Of a stretch of 64,000 nt of DNA, positions 51,912 through 60,380 are shown one piece after another. Location of the stretch: positions 62,001-126,000 of the forward strand of contig NZ_JAOEGB010000006.1 in assembly GCF_025420585.1 (NCBI RefSeq), given 5' to 3'. Position numbers and translations under genes: made by a program. Each line of letters opens with the position of its first letter. The stretch's first letter is position 1. The DNA comes from Planotetraspora sp. A-T 1434 (lineage in GTDB: Bacteria; Actinomycetota; Actinomycetes; Streptosporangiales; Streptosporangiaceae). A model generated the notes under the pieces. The model saw only the letters and a program-made list of their open reading frames with translations, ran no database searches and had not been told where the DNA came from.

Positions 51912-53108
51912 TCACGTGGTGACCAGCAGGGCGCCGACCGTGGCGATGAGGCCGACCGCGGCGAGCCCCGCGCCGGTGGCCATGAACTTCCCGAGCGGGA
52001 CCCGGACGTCGCGGCGGCGGCACCACTCGAACCACAGCAGCGTGGCGAGCGATCCCCACGGGGTGACGACCGGGCCCAGATTGGTGCCGATGAGCAGCGA
52101 CAGCAACTGGGTGTGGTTGGCCACCGGGATGACCTGCTCTCCCGCGACGTAGGCGGGCAGGTTGTTCACCAGATTGGACAGCCCCGCCCCGGCGGCGGCC
52201 GCCCGGTAGGGGCCGTCGCCGTCGCCGTCGGTGCCGATGATCGCGCTCATGACGTCGGCCAGGCCGAACCTGCTGAGCGTGGGCACCACGAGGAACAGAC
52301 CGGTGACGAAGACCAGGAGCCGCCACGGGATGAGGCTCCAGACGAGCTTCGAGCGGTCGCGCCAGGCGAACGCGGCGACCACGGCGACGGCCGCGACCAG
52401 GGCCGCCACCTCGATCCGCAGCCCGGCAAGGATCGCACCGATGAAGAGCACGCAGGCCGTGCCGGCCACCGTGAACAGCAGCCGGTCGTCCACCGCCGGA
52501 GCGGGCGGCGGCACGTAGCGGTCCTCGCCCCGCTCCCCGCGCCGCCAGAAAAAGACCCACAGGAAGGCCATCGTCACCGCGACGGCGACCAGTTCGGGCG
52601 CCCACATCCGGGCGGCGAACTCCCGCGCGCCGAGCGCCACCCGGTTCATCGCGAGAAGGTTCGTGAGATTGGAGACCGGCAGGAGCAGGCTGGCCGTGTT
52701 CGCCAGCCATACCGTGGTCATCGCCAGCGGGAGGGGCGCGATCTTGGCCCGGGGGGCGAGGGCCAGCATGACGGGAGTGAGCAGCACGGCCGTCGTGTCC
52801 AGGTTCAGAAATATCGTGACCAGCGACGCGAAAGCTGTACAGAGCAGGAAAAGGGCCGGATAGCTGCCACGGCCGACGATGGCGATCCGGGTCGCGATGA
52901 CGTCGAAGACCTGGGCTTCCTTGGTCAGCTCCGCGAGGACGATCACCGCGCCGAGGAACAGCAGCAGGGGCGCGATCCGGTCGACGCTCTCCCTGGCGGT
53001 CGCCGCGGGCAGCAGCCCGGTGGCCACGAAGACCAGGCCCGCGGCCAGCAGGCCGATCCGGATCCAGTCGAGAACGCTCAGCCGCCGCAGCCCACCCGCC
53101 ACGACCAC
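51912..53108 (-). CDS. SLC13/ArsB-like membrane transporter
   Basis: A 398-residue membrane protein with about 10-11 helices. FLNLDTTAVLLTPVMLALAP, NTASLLLPVSNLTNLLAMNR and NLVNNLPAYVAG are the paired re-entrant signature loops of the ion-transporter superfamily that includes ArsB arsenite pumps, NhaD and SLC13 anion carriers. Which ion is carried cannot be told; no arsR or arsC is seen nearby. It diverges from the TIR-STAND gene with 132 bases between them. The start is a GTG at 53108 (53102 possible). Confidence 0.82.
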   Translation of the reverse strand: MVVAGGLRRLSVLDWIRIGLLAAGLVFVATGLLPAATARESVDRIAPLLLFLGAVIVLAELTKEAQVFDVIATRIAIVGRGSYPALFLLCTAFASLVTIFLNLDTTAVLLTPVMLALAPRAKIAPLPLAMTTVWLANTASLLLPVSNLTNLLAMNRVALGAREFAARMWAPELVAVAVTMAFLWVFFWRRGERGEDRYVPPPAPAVDDRLLFTVAGTACVLFIGAILAGLRIEVAALVAAVAVVAAFAWRDRSKLVWSLIPWRLLVFVTGLFLVVPTLSRFGLADVMSAIIGTDGDGDGPYRAAAAGAGLSNLVNNLPAYVAGEQVIPVANHTQLLSLLIGTNLGPVVTPWGSLATLLWFEWCRRRDVRVPLGKFMATGAGLAAVGLIATVGALLVTT

Positions 53109-53240
53109 ACCCTATACAAGGATGATCGAAGCCCTCCAAACCGTCGGCCACAGCGTGAATACTGGCCTCATGAGTCAACCGATCTCAGAAGTCGGCATGA
53201 GATCGCGGCGACACGTGATCGTGGCGACGTGGCCGGTCGC

Positions 53241-56200
53241 ATGAGCGGACGCGAGGACGCGCGGACCGAGATCCGCACGGAGATCTTCGTCAGCTACTCC
53301 CCCGCCGACGAGCGCTGGGCCACGTGGATCGCCTGGCAGCTGGAGTCCGCGGGCTACCGCACGATGCTCCAGGCATGGGACTTCGTGCCGGGCACCAACT
53401 TCATCGACTTCATGGACCGGGGCGTCAGCGAAGCGGATCTCGTCGTCGCGGTGCTGAGCCGCAACTACCTCCAGTCGCGGTACGGCAGGCTCGAATGGCA
53501 GGCCGCGCTGCGCGCCGACCCGGACAACCCGTCCAACAAGCTCGTCACGGTCCGGCTGGAGGACTGCCCGCTCGAAGGGCTGCTGTCCACGATCACCTGG
53601 GTCGACCTGGTCGGCGTGGCGGACCCGGACGAGGCGCGGCGGCTCCTGCTCACGAGGATCCGGCAGTCCCTGGCCGGCCGCGCCAAGCCCGCCGAGCAGC
53701 CCCGGTTCCCCACCGGGCCGGCGACACCGCTGCGGCCGCACATCGCCGGCGCGGAAGCCGTACCGGAAGCCGTGCGGACCCCGCGGGCGCGGCGGACCCC
53801 GGCGGCGGCCCCGGTGTTCCCGACGGCGGCGCGGCAGGGCGGGGCGGCGTCGGTCACGATGCTCCACATCGCGGGGCCGCGGTTCGGGCGCGGGCTGGCC
53901 GAGGCCGACGACCCTCTCGACGCGGGAGAGCTGCAGGCGAGCATCTGGGCGGACCTGACCCGGCTCGCCGACGCGGGGGCGCCCCGGCCGGACCTGCTGC
54001 TGGTGACGGGCGACCTGACCGAGTCGGGCAGCATCCGGGAATGCGAGCAGGCGCTGACGTTCCTGACCGGCCTGCGGGTGCTGCTCGGCCTGGAGCCCGG
54101 GCGGCTGGCCGTGGTCCCCGGGCCGAGAGACGTGACGAAGGCGGCGTGCCGGGCCTACTTCGCCACCTGCGAGGCCGACGACGTCCGCCCGCAGCCGCCG
54201 TACTGGCCGAAGTGGCGTCACTTCTCCAACCTGTTCAAGGAGATCTACCAGGGGCTGGACGGCCCGGCGTTCGACAGCGCCCAGCCGTGGACGCTGTTCG
54301 ACCTGCCCGAGCTGAGGGTGGCCGTCGCGGGGCTGAACTCGACGATCGCGATGAGCCACCGCGAGGAGGACGACCACGGATACATCGGCGAGGCCCAGGC
54401 GGCGTGGTTCGCCGAGCGGCTGCGGGCCTTCGACGGATGGCTGCGGGTCGGCGTGATCGCGCATCCGCCGCAAGCCGCCCTGCGGGACGCGCTGACCTTC
54501 GAACGCCTGCTGGGCTCCCGCCTCGACCTCGTCCTGCACGGCCACGACCCCCGGCGGCCGGGCTCCGAGGACGTGTGGGAGCTCGACGGCCTGCCGTGCG
54601 TCCCCGCGCTCGCCCCCGGCCGCCACCAGCTCATCGAGGTCACCCCCCAGGGGCTGCGCCGCTGGACCCGCGACCGCGGTGACCTGCGCGCCCCCGAGTC
54701 CATCCCTCACGGCTGGCGGCAGTGGAGGCCGGAGAGCCCGCCTCCCCCCGAGCCGGAGCCGGAGTCGCCCGGCGTGGTGGACGCCGTGGAGAGCCCCGCC
54801 GGGCTGCTCCTGGACCGGATCAGCGAGGTGTGCGAGACTCGGTTCGAGCGGGCCAAGATCCGCCGAGTGGCGGCCGAGCCGCCGCACCTGCTCGTGACGC
54901 ACCCCGAGGACGGCTTCGTCCGCCAGTTCATGGTCGGCGCCCATGTGGGGGCGGTCGCCGCCGACCAGGTCGAGGCGTTCCTCGGCCACGTCCGCGCCGC
55001 CGGCCTGGAGCACGGGTCCGAGCTCGTCTACCAGGGGCCCACCCCGCCGCAGGCCATGCGGGACGACGCGCTGCGGCGCGGCGTGCGGCTGCGGAGCTTC
55101 ACCGAGTTCCAGGGGCTGCTCGACCTGTCCGACTACGTCGCGGGGCAGACGGCGCGGCTGCGGACCGACCGGCGCTACCCGCCCGAGCTGTACGTGCCGC
55201 AGCGCTTCCGGGAGCTCGACCGGGCGGGCGGCGGCGTCCGGGACGACCTCACCGGCGAGCTGATGCGGCTGCTCGCCGCCGACCACGGCCGCTTCGTGCT
55301 CGTGCTGGGCGACTTCGGCCGGGGCAAGACCTTCTCACTGCACGAGGTGGCCCGCCGGATCCCCGCCGAGCTGCCCCACCTGACGCCGATCCTGATCGAG
55401 CTGCGCGCCCTCGACAAGGCCCACTCGGTCGACGGCCTAGTCGCCGCGCACCTCGCCAACCACGGCGAGGAGCTGATCGACCTCAAGGCGTTCCACTACA
55501 TGCTCCGGCAGGGCCGGATCGTGCTGCTCTTCGACGGCTTCGACGAGCTGGTCACCAGGGTGACCTACGAGAGGGCGGCCGACCACCTCGACACGCTCCT
55601 GCAGGCGGCCGAGGATAAGGCGAAGATCGTGGTCGCCGGCCGCACCCAGCACTTCAAGTCCCAGAGCCAGGTGATGACGGCGCTCGGCGAGAAGGTGGGC
55701 CTGCTGCCCAACCGCCGGGTGCTCACCATCGAGGAGTTCACCCAGGACCAGATCCGCGCCTACCTCGTCAACAGGTACGGCGGAGAACGTGCGGCGGACG
55801 ACCGGATGGACCTGCTGCGCGGGATCGCCGACCTGCTCGGGCTCGCCCAGAACCCGCGGATGCTGAGCTTCATCGCCGACCTGCCCGAGGAGCGGCTCCG
55901 CGCCGTCGCGAGGGCCGGGCAGGCCATCAGCGCGGCGGCCCTTTATCAGGAGATCCTCGACACGTGGCTGGCCTTCGAGGAGAACCGCACTCGCGGAGTC
56001 GCGGGATCACCCGGCGGGCTCGCCAGGCAGGAGCTGTGGCGGGCCGCCACCACGCTCGCCCTCCGCCTGTGGGAGACCGGCGAGACTTACCTGCGGCACT
56101 CAGAGCTCTCCGAGGTCGCCGAGGCCCTCACCGATCTCACCGCGCATCTCAGCGCCGATCAGGCCGCGCACGCGGTCGGCGCGGGCAGCCTGCTCGTCCG

Positions 56201-58916
56201 GACCGACGAGGGGCTGTTCGGGTTCATCCACGCCTCGGTGGTCGAGTGGCTGGTCGCGCGGCACCTGTCCACCTCGCTCGACGCCCTGGCGCTGCGGCCG
56301 CTCTCCGCCCTCACCGTCGACTTCCTGTGCGACCTCGCCGACACCGGACGGCTCCATGCCTGGGCGGCCAGGACGCTGGCCGCCCCCGACGCCGACGACG
56401 TCTCACGGGCCAACGCCATCAAGGTGACCACGCGGCTGCGCACGCCCGCCCGCACCGACCTGCGCGGCGCCCGGCTGAGCGGCGAGGACCTGTCGTACCG
56501 GGAACTGTCCGGCGTCGACCTCACCGGCGCCGACCTCACCGACGCCCAGCTCGTCGGGGCCAACCTCTCGCACGCCGTCCTCCGCGACGCCCGCCTGGCG
56601 GGGGCGCGGCTCGACGAGGCCGTGCTCGCGGGGGCCGACCTACGCGGCGCGGACCTCACACGGGCCAGGCTCGGCCGGGCCGACCTGCGGGATGTCGCCC
56701 TCGACGGCAGCCGGTGGGACAGAGCCGCCGTCATCGACGCCACGGGCGTCCCGGCCGGCGCCCCCGAGCTGCGCGGCGCGGCCATCGCCCCAGACGCCCC
56801 GGTCACCGCCGAGCTCGCCCCCGCCCTGGTCGGCGTGCCGTACGGATATCACTTCCAGAGCAGCAGGCTGCCCGAGCCCGTCGCGTACCGGCCCGACGGC
56901 GGCGTCCTGGCGATGGGCAGCGAGGACGGCGGGGTGCTGATCTGCGACAGCGCCACGGGTTCCGTCCTGCGCACCCTGCACGGCCACCGGGGCCGGGTCT
57001 ACAAGGTCACGTACGGCGCGGCCGGCCTGGTGACGGGCGCGAGCGACGGCACCGTGCGGGTCTGGGACCCGGCGACAGGAGCGGAGAGGCACGTCCTGCG
57101 GGGCCACCCCGACGGCGTGTGGCCAGTCGTCTCGGACGGCGACCTGGTCGCGGCGGGCGGGGCCGACGGCGTCATGCGGATCTGGTCCTCGGGAGACCTC
57201 GTGCTGACGCTTCCCGGGCACACCGCGCCGATCTACACCGCCGTCTTCCTGCCCGGCCTGCTGATCACCGGCGACTCGGGCGGCGCGATCCGCGTCTGGG
57301 ATCTCGCGACCGGCCAGATCCGCCGGCAGCTCCACGGCCACAGCGGCGCGGTCTACCGGCTCGTCCTCAGCCCCGACGGCCGCCTATTGGCCGCCGGAGA
57401 CGGCCAGGGCGTGCTGCGCCTCTGGGACCCGCGGACCGGCGAGCTGTTGCACGAGCTCACCGGCCATCCCGGGCGGATCTACACCCTCGCCTTTCATCCC
57501 GAGGGTCGCCTCCTGGCGTCGGGCGACACGGAAGGCGTCGTGCGGCTCTGGGATCCGGTGAGCGGGGAGCCCGCCGGGATGCTCCCGGGCCACCGAGGCG
57601 GCGTCTACCAGGTCCTGTTCAGCCCGTCGGGAGAGCTGCTGGCGACCGGCGACAGCGACGGGGCCGTGCGCCTGTGGGACGTGGCCGGTTCTGAGGGACG
57701 GTCCGAGGTGCGGGCCGAGCTCATGGGCCACCGGGGATCGGTGTGGCCGTTCGCGTTCCGGCCGGACGGGCAGCAGCTCGTCACCAGCAGCAACGACGGG
57801 ACCACGCGGCTGTGGGACCCGGCAACCGGGCAGTGCCGCCAGACGCTGCGCGGCCACGGCCGCCGGATCACCGCCGTCCGGTTCTCCGCGGACGGCAGCA
57901 CGCTCGCGACCTGTGGAAACGACGGATATGTGCGGCTGTGGGACCCGCGCACCGGTCGCCGCCTGCGGTCGATGACCGGGACCGCCGACCGGCTGGTCTC
58001 GGCCCTGTTCAGCCCGGCGGGGCCGCTGCTGGCCACGGCGAGCAACGACGGTGGCGTCTACCTGTGGAACACGGCCGCCGGAACCTACGAGCGCGAGCTC
58101 AACGTGGAGACCGACCACGTGTGGGCCGAGGCGTTCAGCCCCGACGGCGAGTTCCTCGCCACCGCCAACGACGACGACAGCGTCCGGCTGTGGTACCGCG
58201 CGACCGGCCGGCAGGTCGCCAACCTGGCCGACCACCGAGGCCGGGTCCGGTCGATCGCGTTCAGCCCCGACGGGCGGCTGGTGGCCACCGGCTGCGACGA
58301 CCGCCTCGTGCGGCTCTGGGACGTGGAGAGCGGGGCGTGCTGGGCGACGCTGCGGGGCCACCAGGACCGGGTCCACTCGGTCGTGTTCAGCCCGGCGGGA
58401 GACCTGCTGGCGAGCGCGAGCAACGACGGCACCGCGCGGGTCTGGGACGCCCGCTCGGGCGAGATCCGTGACGTGCTGGACAGCGGGACGGGCCGGCTGT
58501 GGACGGCCGCGTTCAGCCCCGACGGCGAACTGCTGGCGACTGGAGGGGACGACCTCGCCGTCCGCCTGTGGGACGTGGCCTCCGGGGCACGCGTCCGGAC
58601 GCTCACCGGCCACACCCGGCGCGTCTGGTCGGTCGCCTTCCACCCGTCGGGAGACCTCCTGGCCAGCGCCGGGGACGACGGCGTGGCCATCCTCTGGGAC
58701 GTCGCGTCCTGGACACCGCGCGCCACGCTCCTCGGCCTGCCCGAAGGCTGGGCGGCGTTCGCGCCCAGCGGCCTCTACAAGGTGGAGGGCGACGTGGCGG
58801 GCCAGTTCTGGTACGTGATCGGCATGTGCCGGTTCGACCTGGGCGAGCTCGACGAATATCTCCCCGAGGTCCGCCGGCTCGCCCTGGACGAGCCCTTCAC
58901 TCCACCCTCGCCGTGA
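53241..58916 (+). CDS. Giant STAND-type protein: TIR, degenerate metallophosphoesterase, NACHT, pentapeptide repeats, 15 WD40 repeats
   Basis: A 1,891-residue cytoplasmic protein. Residues 14-147: TIR domain (IFVSYSPADERWATWIAWQL; candidate catalytic Glu85 in GRLEW). 205-487: calcineurin-like phosphoesterase fold that keeps VTGDLTESG but has lost metal ligands. 498-512: Pro/Glu linker. 519-650: unassigned domain (FRQFMV, EFQGLLDLSDYV). NACHT-type NTPase with P-loop GDFGRGKT (690-697) and Walker B RIVLLFDGFDEL (759-770), then helical region. 1073-1152: pentapeptide repeats. 1216-1834: fifteen WD40 repeats. By analogy with STAND immune proteins, the WD40 end senses, NACHT oligomerises, and TIR acts as effector, probably NADase; this is inference. 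Start: ATG at 53241. Confidence 0.9.
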   Translation: MSGREDARTEIRTEIFVSYSPADERWATWIAWQLESAGYRTMLQAWDFVPGTNFIDFMDRGVSEADLVVAVLSRNYLQSRYGRLEWQAALRADPDNPSNKLVTVRLEDCPLEGLLSTITWVDLVGVADPDEARRLLLTRIRQSLAGRAKPAEQPRFPTGPATPLRPHIAGAEAVPEAVRTPRARRTPAAAPVFPTAARQGGAASVTMLHIAGPRFGRGLAEADDPLDAGELQASIWADLTRLADAGAPRPDLLLVTGDLTESGSIRECEQALTFLTGLRVLLGLEPGRLAVVPGPRDVTKAACRAYFATCEADDVRPQPPYWPKWRHFSNLFKEIYQGLDGPAFDSAQPWTLFDLPELRVAVAGLNSTIAMSHREEDDHGYIGEAQAAWFAERLRAFDGWLRVGVIAHPPQAALRDALTFERLLGSRLDLVLHGHDPRRPGSEDVWELDGLPCVPALAPGRHQLIEVTPQGLRRWTRDRGDLRAPESIPHGWRQWRPESPPPPEPEPESPGVVDAVESPAGLLLDRISEVCETRFERAKIRRVAAEPPHLLVTHPEDGFVRQFMVGAHVGAVAADQVEAFLGHVRAAGLEHGSELVYQGPTPPQAMRDDALRRGVRLRSFTEFQGLLDLSDYVAGQTARLRTDRRYPPELYVPQRFRELDRAGGGVRDDLTGELMRLLAADHGRFVLVLGDFGRGKTFSLHEVARRIPAELPHLTPILIELRALDKAHSVDGLVAAHLANHGEELIDLKAFHYMLRQGRIVLLFDGFDELVTRVTYERAADHLDTLLQAAEDKAKIVVAGRTQHFKSQSQVMTALGEKVGLLPNRRVLTIEEFTQDQIRAYLVNRYGGERAADDRMDLLRGIADLLGLAQNPRMLSFIADLPEERLRAVARAGQAISAAALYQEILDTWLAFEENRTRGVAGSPGGLARQELWRAATTLALRLWETGETYLRHSELSEVAEALTDLTAHLSADQAAHAVGAGSLLVRTDEGLFGFIHASVVEWLVARHLSTSLDALALRPLSALTVDFLCDLADTGRLHAWAARTLAAPDADDVSRANAIKVTTRLRTPARTDLRGARLSGEDLSYRELSGVDLTGADLTDAQLVGANLSHAVLRDARLAGARLDEAVLAGADLRGADLTRARLGRADLRDVALDGSRWDRAAVIDATGVPAGAPELRGAAIAPDAPVTAELAPALVGVPYGYHFQSSRLPEPVAYRPDGGVLAMGSEDGGVLICDSATGSVLRTLHGHRGRVYKVTYGAAGLVTGASDGTVRVWDPATGAERHVLRGHPDGVWPVVSDGDLVAAGGADGVMRIWSSGDLVLTLPGHTAPIYTAVFLPGLLITGDSGGAIRVWDLATGQIRRQLHGHSGAVYRLVLSPDGRLLAAGDGQGVLRLWDPRTGELLHELTGHPGRIYTLAFHPEGRLLASGDTEGVVRLWDPVSGEPAGMLPGHRGGVYQVLFSPSGELLATGDSDGAVRLWDVAGSEGRSEVRAELMGHRGSVWPFAFRPDGQQLVTSSNDGTTRLWDPATGQCRQTLRGHGRRITAVRFSADGSTLATCGNDGYVRLWDPRTGRRLRSMTGTADRLVSALFSPAGPLLATASNDGGVYLWNTAAGTYERELNVETDHVWAEAFSPDGEFLATANDDDSVRLWYRATGRQVANLADHRGRVRSIAFSPDGRLVATGCDDRLVRLWDVESGACWATLRGHQDRVHSVVFSPAGDLLASASNDGTARVWDARSGEIRDVLDSGTGRLWTAAFSPDGELLATGGDDLAVRLWDVASGARVRTLTGHTRRVWSVAFHPSGDLLASAGDDGVAILWDVASWTPRATLLGLPEGWAAFAPSGLYKVEGDVAGQFWYVIGMCRFDLGELDEYLPEVRRLALDEPFTPPSP

Positions 58917-59226
58917 TCATGCATGGCTTCCCGGGAAGCTCGGGGACGTGCGGTTTCCCGAATCGCGATCATGCACGGATTCCGCCGTACACCGCCTGAC
59001 GAGCGCCGCCACTCTTCGTGATCATGCAGTCTCCGATCCGGCGAGCGCGCCTCGTAGCGCATGATCACGCCGCACGAAACACCAGGTGGGAGGGTGCGTG
59101 CGGGAACACGTGCATGATCACGCGGTGGGAAGCACCAGGCAGGGCTGTACGTGCGGGAACATGTGCATGATCACGCGGTGGGAAGCGCCGGGCAGGGCTG
59201 TACGTGCGGGAACACGTGCATGATCA
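58914..59226. repeat. Seven TGATCA-centred palindromes spaced about 53 bp, in two opposed sets
   Basis: The core TGATCA (once CGATCA) starts at 58914, 58966, 59019, 59062, 59115, 59168 and 59221. The first three are written TGATCATGCA-like, the last four [TG]CATGATCA-like, so the two sets point at each other around 59043. Steps are 52, 53, 43, 53, 53 and 53 bases. In the right half the DNA between cores is also repeated (GTGGGAAGC, CAGGGCTGTACGTGCGGGAA). It fills the whole gap between the STAND gene and convergent coaE; no gene is seen in it. Confidence 0.85.
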
Positions 59227-59229
59227 CCC

Positions 59230-59823
59230 TCAAGGTCGAGCGCGGAGGTCGGACCAGATCTTGGACACCTGGGCGTCCAGGGCGTCCAGGGACCCCTCGT
59301 TGTCGATCACGATGTCGGCGACCTTGAGGCGGCCCTCCCGAGAGGCCTGGGCGGCGATCCGCGCCCGAGCGTCTTTCTCTGACATGTCCCGATATTTACG
59401 AAGACGTTCCAGGCGGATCTCGTCGGAGGCGTCCACGACGATCACCACGTCGTACAACGAGGCCAGGTTGTTCTCCGCGAGGAGCGGGACGTCGTAGACG
59501 ACGATCGCCCCGTCGGGGGCGGCCCGCTGGAGCTCCCCCACCCGTGCGCCCACCTTCGGATGGACGATGCCGTTGAGGATCTTGAGCTTGTCCGGGTCGG
59601 TGAAGACGATCGAGCCGAGCCTCTCGCGGTCGAGCGTCCCGTCCGGACGCAGCACGCCCTCGCCGAACGCCTCGACGATCTCCGCGAGCCCCGGCGTGCC
59701 GGGCTCGACCACCTCGCGGGCGATCTTGTCGGCGTCGATGACGACCGCGCCGCGCTCCGCGAGCCTCTTGGAGACCTCGCTCTTTCCCGACCCTATGCCG
59801 CCTGTGAGGCCAACCTTCAGCAC
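59230..59823 (-). CDS. coaE: Dephospho-CoA kinase
   Basis: A 197-residue kinase adding the 3' phosphate to dephospho-CoA, the last step of CoA synthesis. The P-loop is [17 protein letters not shown], with [20 protein letters not shown] and [20 protein letters not shown] as in CoaE. The start is a GTG at 59823. It lies just downstream of the GNAT gene and convergent with the STAND gene; the rpsA-coaE order is common in actinobacteria. Confidence 0.95.
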   Translation of the reverse strand: MLKVGLTGGIGSGKSEVSKRLAERGAVVIDADKIAREVVEPGTPGLAEIVEAFGEGVLRPDGTLDRERLGSIVFTDPDKLKILNGIVHPKVGARVGELQRAAPDGAIVVYDVPLLAENNLASLYDVVIVVDASDEIRLERLRKYRDMSEKDARARIAAQASREGRLKVADIVIDNEGSLDALDAQVSKIWSDLRARP

Positions 59824-59832
59824 GCCCGAAGC

Positions 59833-60306
59833 CTATCCGGCCGCCGCGTGCGCGTCGCGGCGGAGATGAACCAGCGTGAGGTGGTCCTGCAGGCGCTCCC
59901 TGCTCGTCTCGCGGTAGCCGAGGCGGCGGTAGAGCCGCAGGTTGCCACCGGACAGGTGGCCGGTGAACAGGTCGAACGCCGCCGCCTCCGGCACCGCCTC
60001 GTGGAGCGCGGCCAGCAGGGCGCCCCCGATCCCCTGGCCCTGCCGGTCGGGGGCGACGACGAGGCGGCCGACGAGGCAGGTGGAGCCGGACAGCCGCCCA
60101 CGGACCGAGCCGACGATCCGGGGCCCCGCCGTCGCCTTCAGCACGACGCCGGTCTCGACGACCTCACGGACCTGGTCGAGGGACTCGACGAGCGGCCCGA
60201 TGAAGGGGTCGCCGTACAACTGGGCCTCGGTCACGTAGGCCGCCCGCTGGAGGGTGAGGATCTCCCCCGCGTCGCCGGGCAGCGCCCGCCCGATGTCCAC
60301 TGCCAT
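59833..60306 (-). CDS. GNAT-family N-acetyltransferase
   Basis: A 157-residue acetyltransferase. The acetyl-CoA binding motif A reads LVVAPDRQGQGIGGALLAAL, preceded by GRLSGSTCLVGRL, with the C-terminal LYRRLGYRETSRERLQDHLT. Substrate unknown. The ATG at 60306 is chosen; a GTG at 60318 is an in-frame alternative. It is 9 bases from coaE on the same strand and separated from rpsA by a strong terminator. Confidence 0.88.
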   Translation of the reverse strand: MAVDIGRALPGDAGEILTLQRAAYVTEAQLYGDPFIGPLVESLDQVREVVETGVVLKATAGPRIVGSVRGRLSGSTCLVGRLVVAPDRQGQGIGGALLAALHEAVPEAAAFDLFTGHLSGGNLRLYRRLGYRETSRERLQDHLTLVHLRRDAHAAAG

Positions 60307-60339
60307 ATCCACAAGCACGCGGTCACCCTATGACACGAA

Positions 60340-60363
60340 AAGGCCCCGCCGAAGCGGGGCCTT
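60340..60363. terminator. Terminator downstream of rpsA
   Basis: A perfect 10-bp stem AAGGCCCCGC / GCGGGGCCTT on a CGAA tetraloop, 18 bases past the rpsA stop. It separates rpsA from the GNAT-coaE pair. Confidence 0.9.
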
Positions 60364-60380
60364 CCGTCACTGCTGAGCGG

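Noticed and set aside
52113-53240. A 376-codon upstream extension of the STAND protein frame
   Set aside because: It runs antisense through the well-supported transporter gene, has Arg/Gly-rich shadow composition, and the TIR domain begins about 14 codons after the ATG at 53241.
58914-59226. Possible CRISPR array in the TGATCA repeat region
   Set aside because: The repeats are only about 10 bp and palindromic, change orientation midway, and the intervening sequences in the right half are near-copies of each other rather than unique spacers. No cas gene is nearby.
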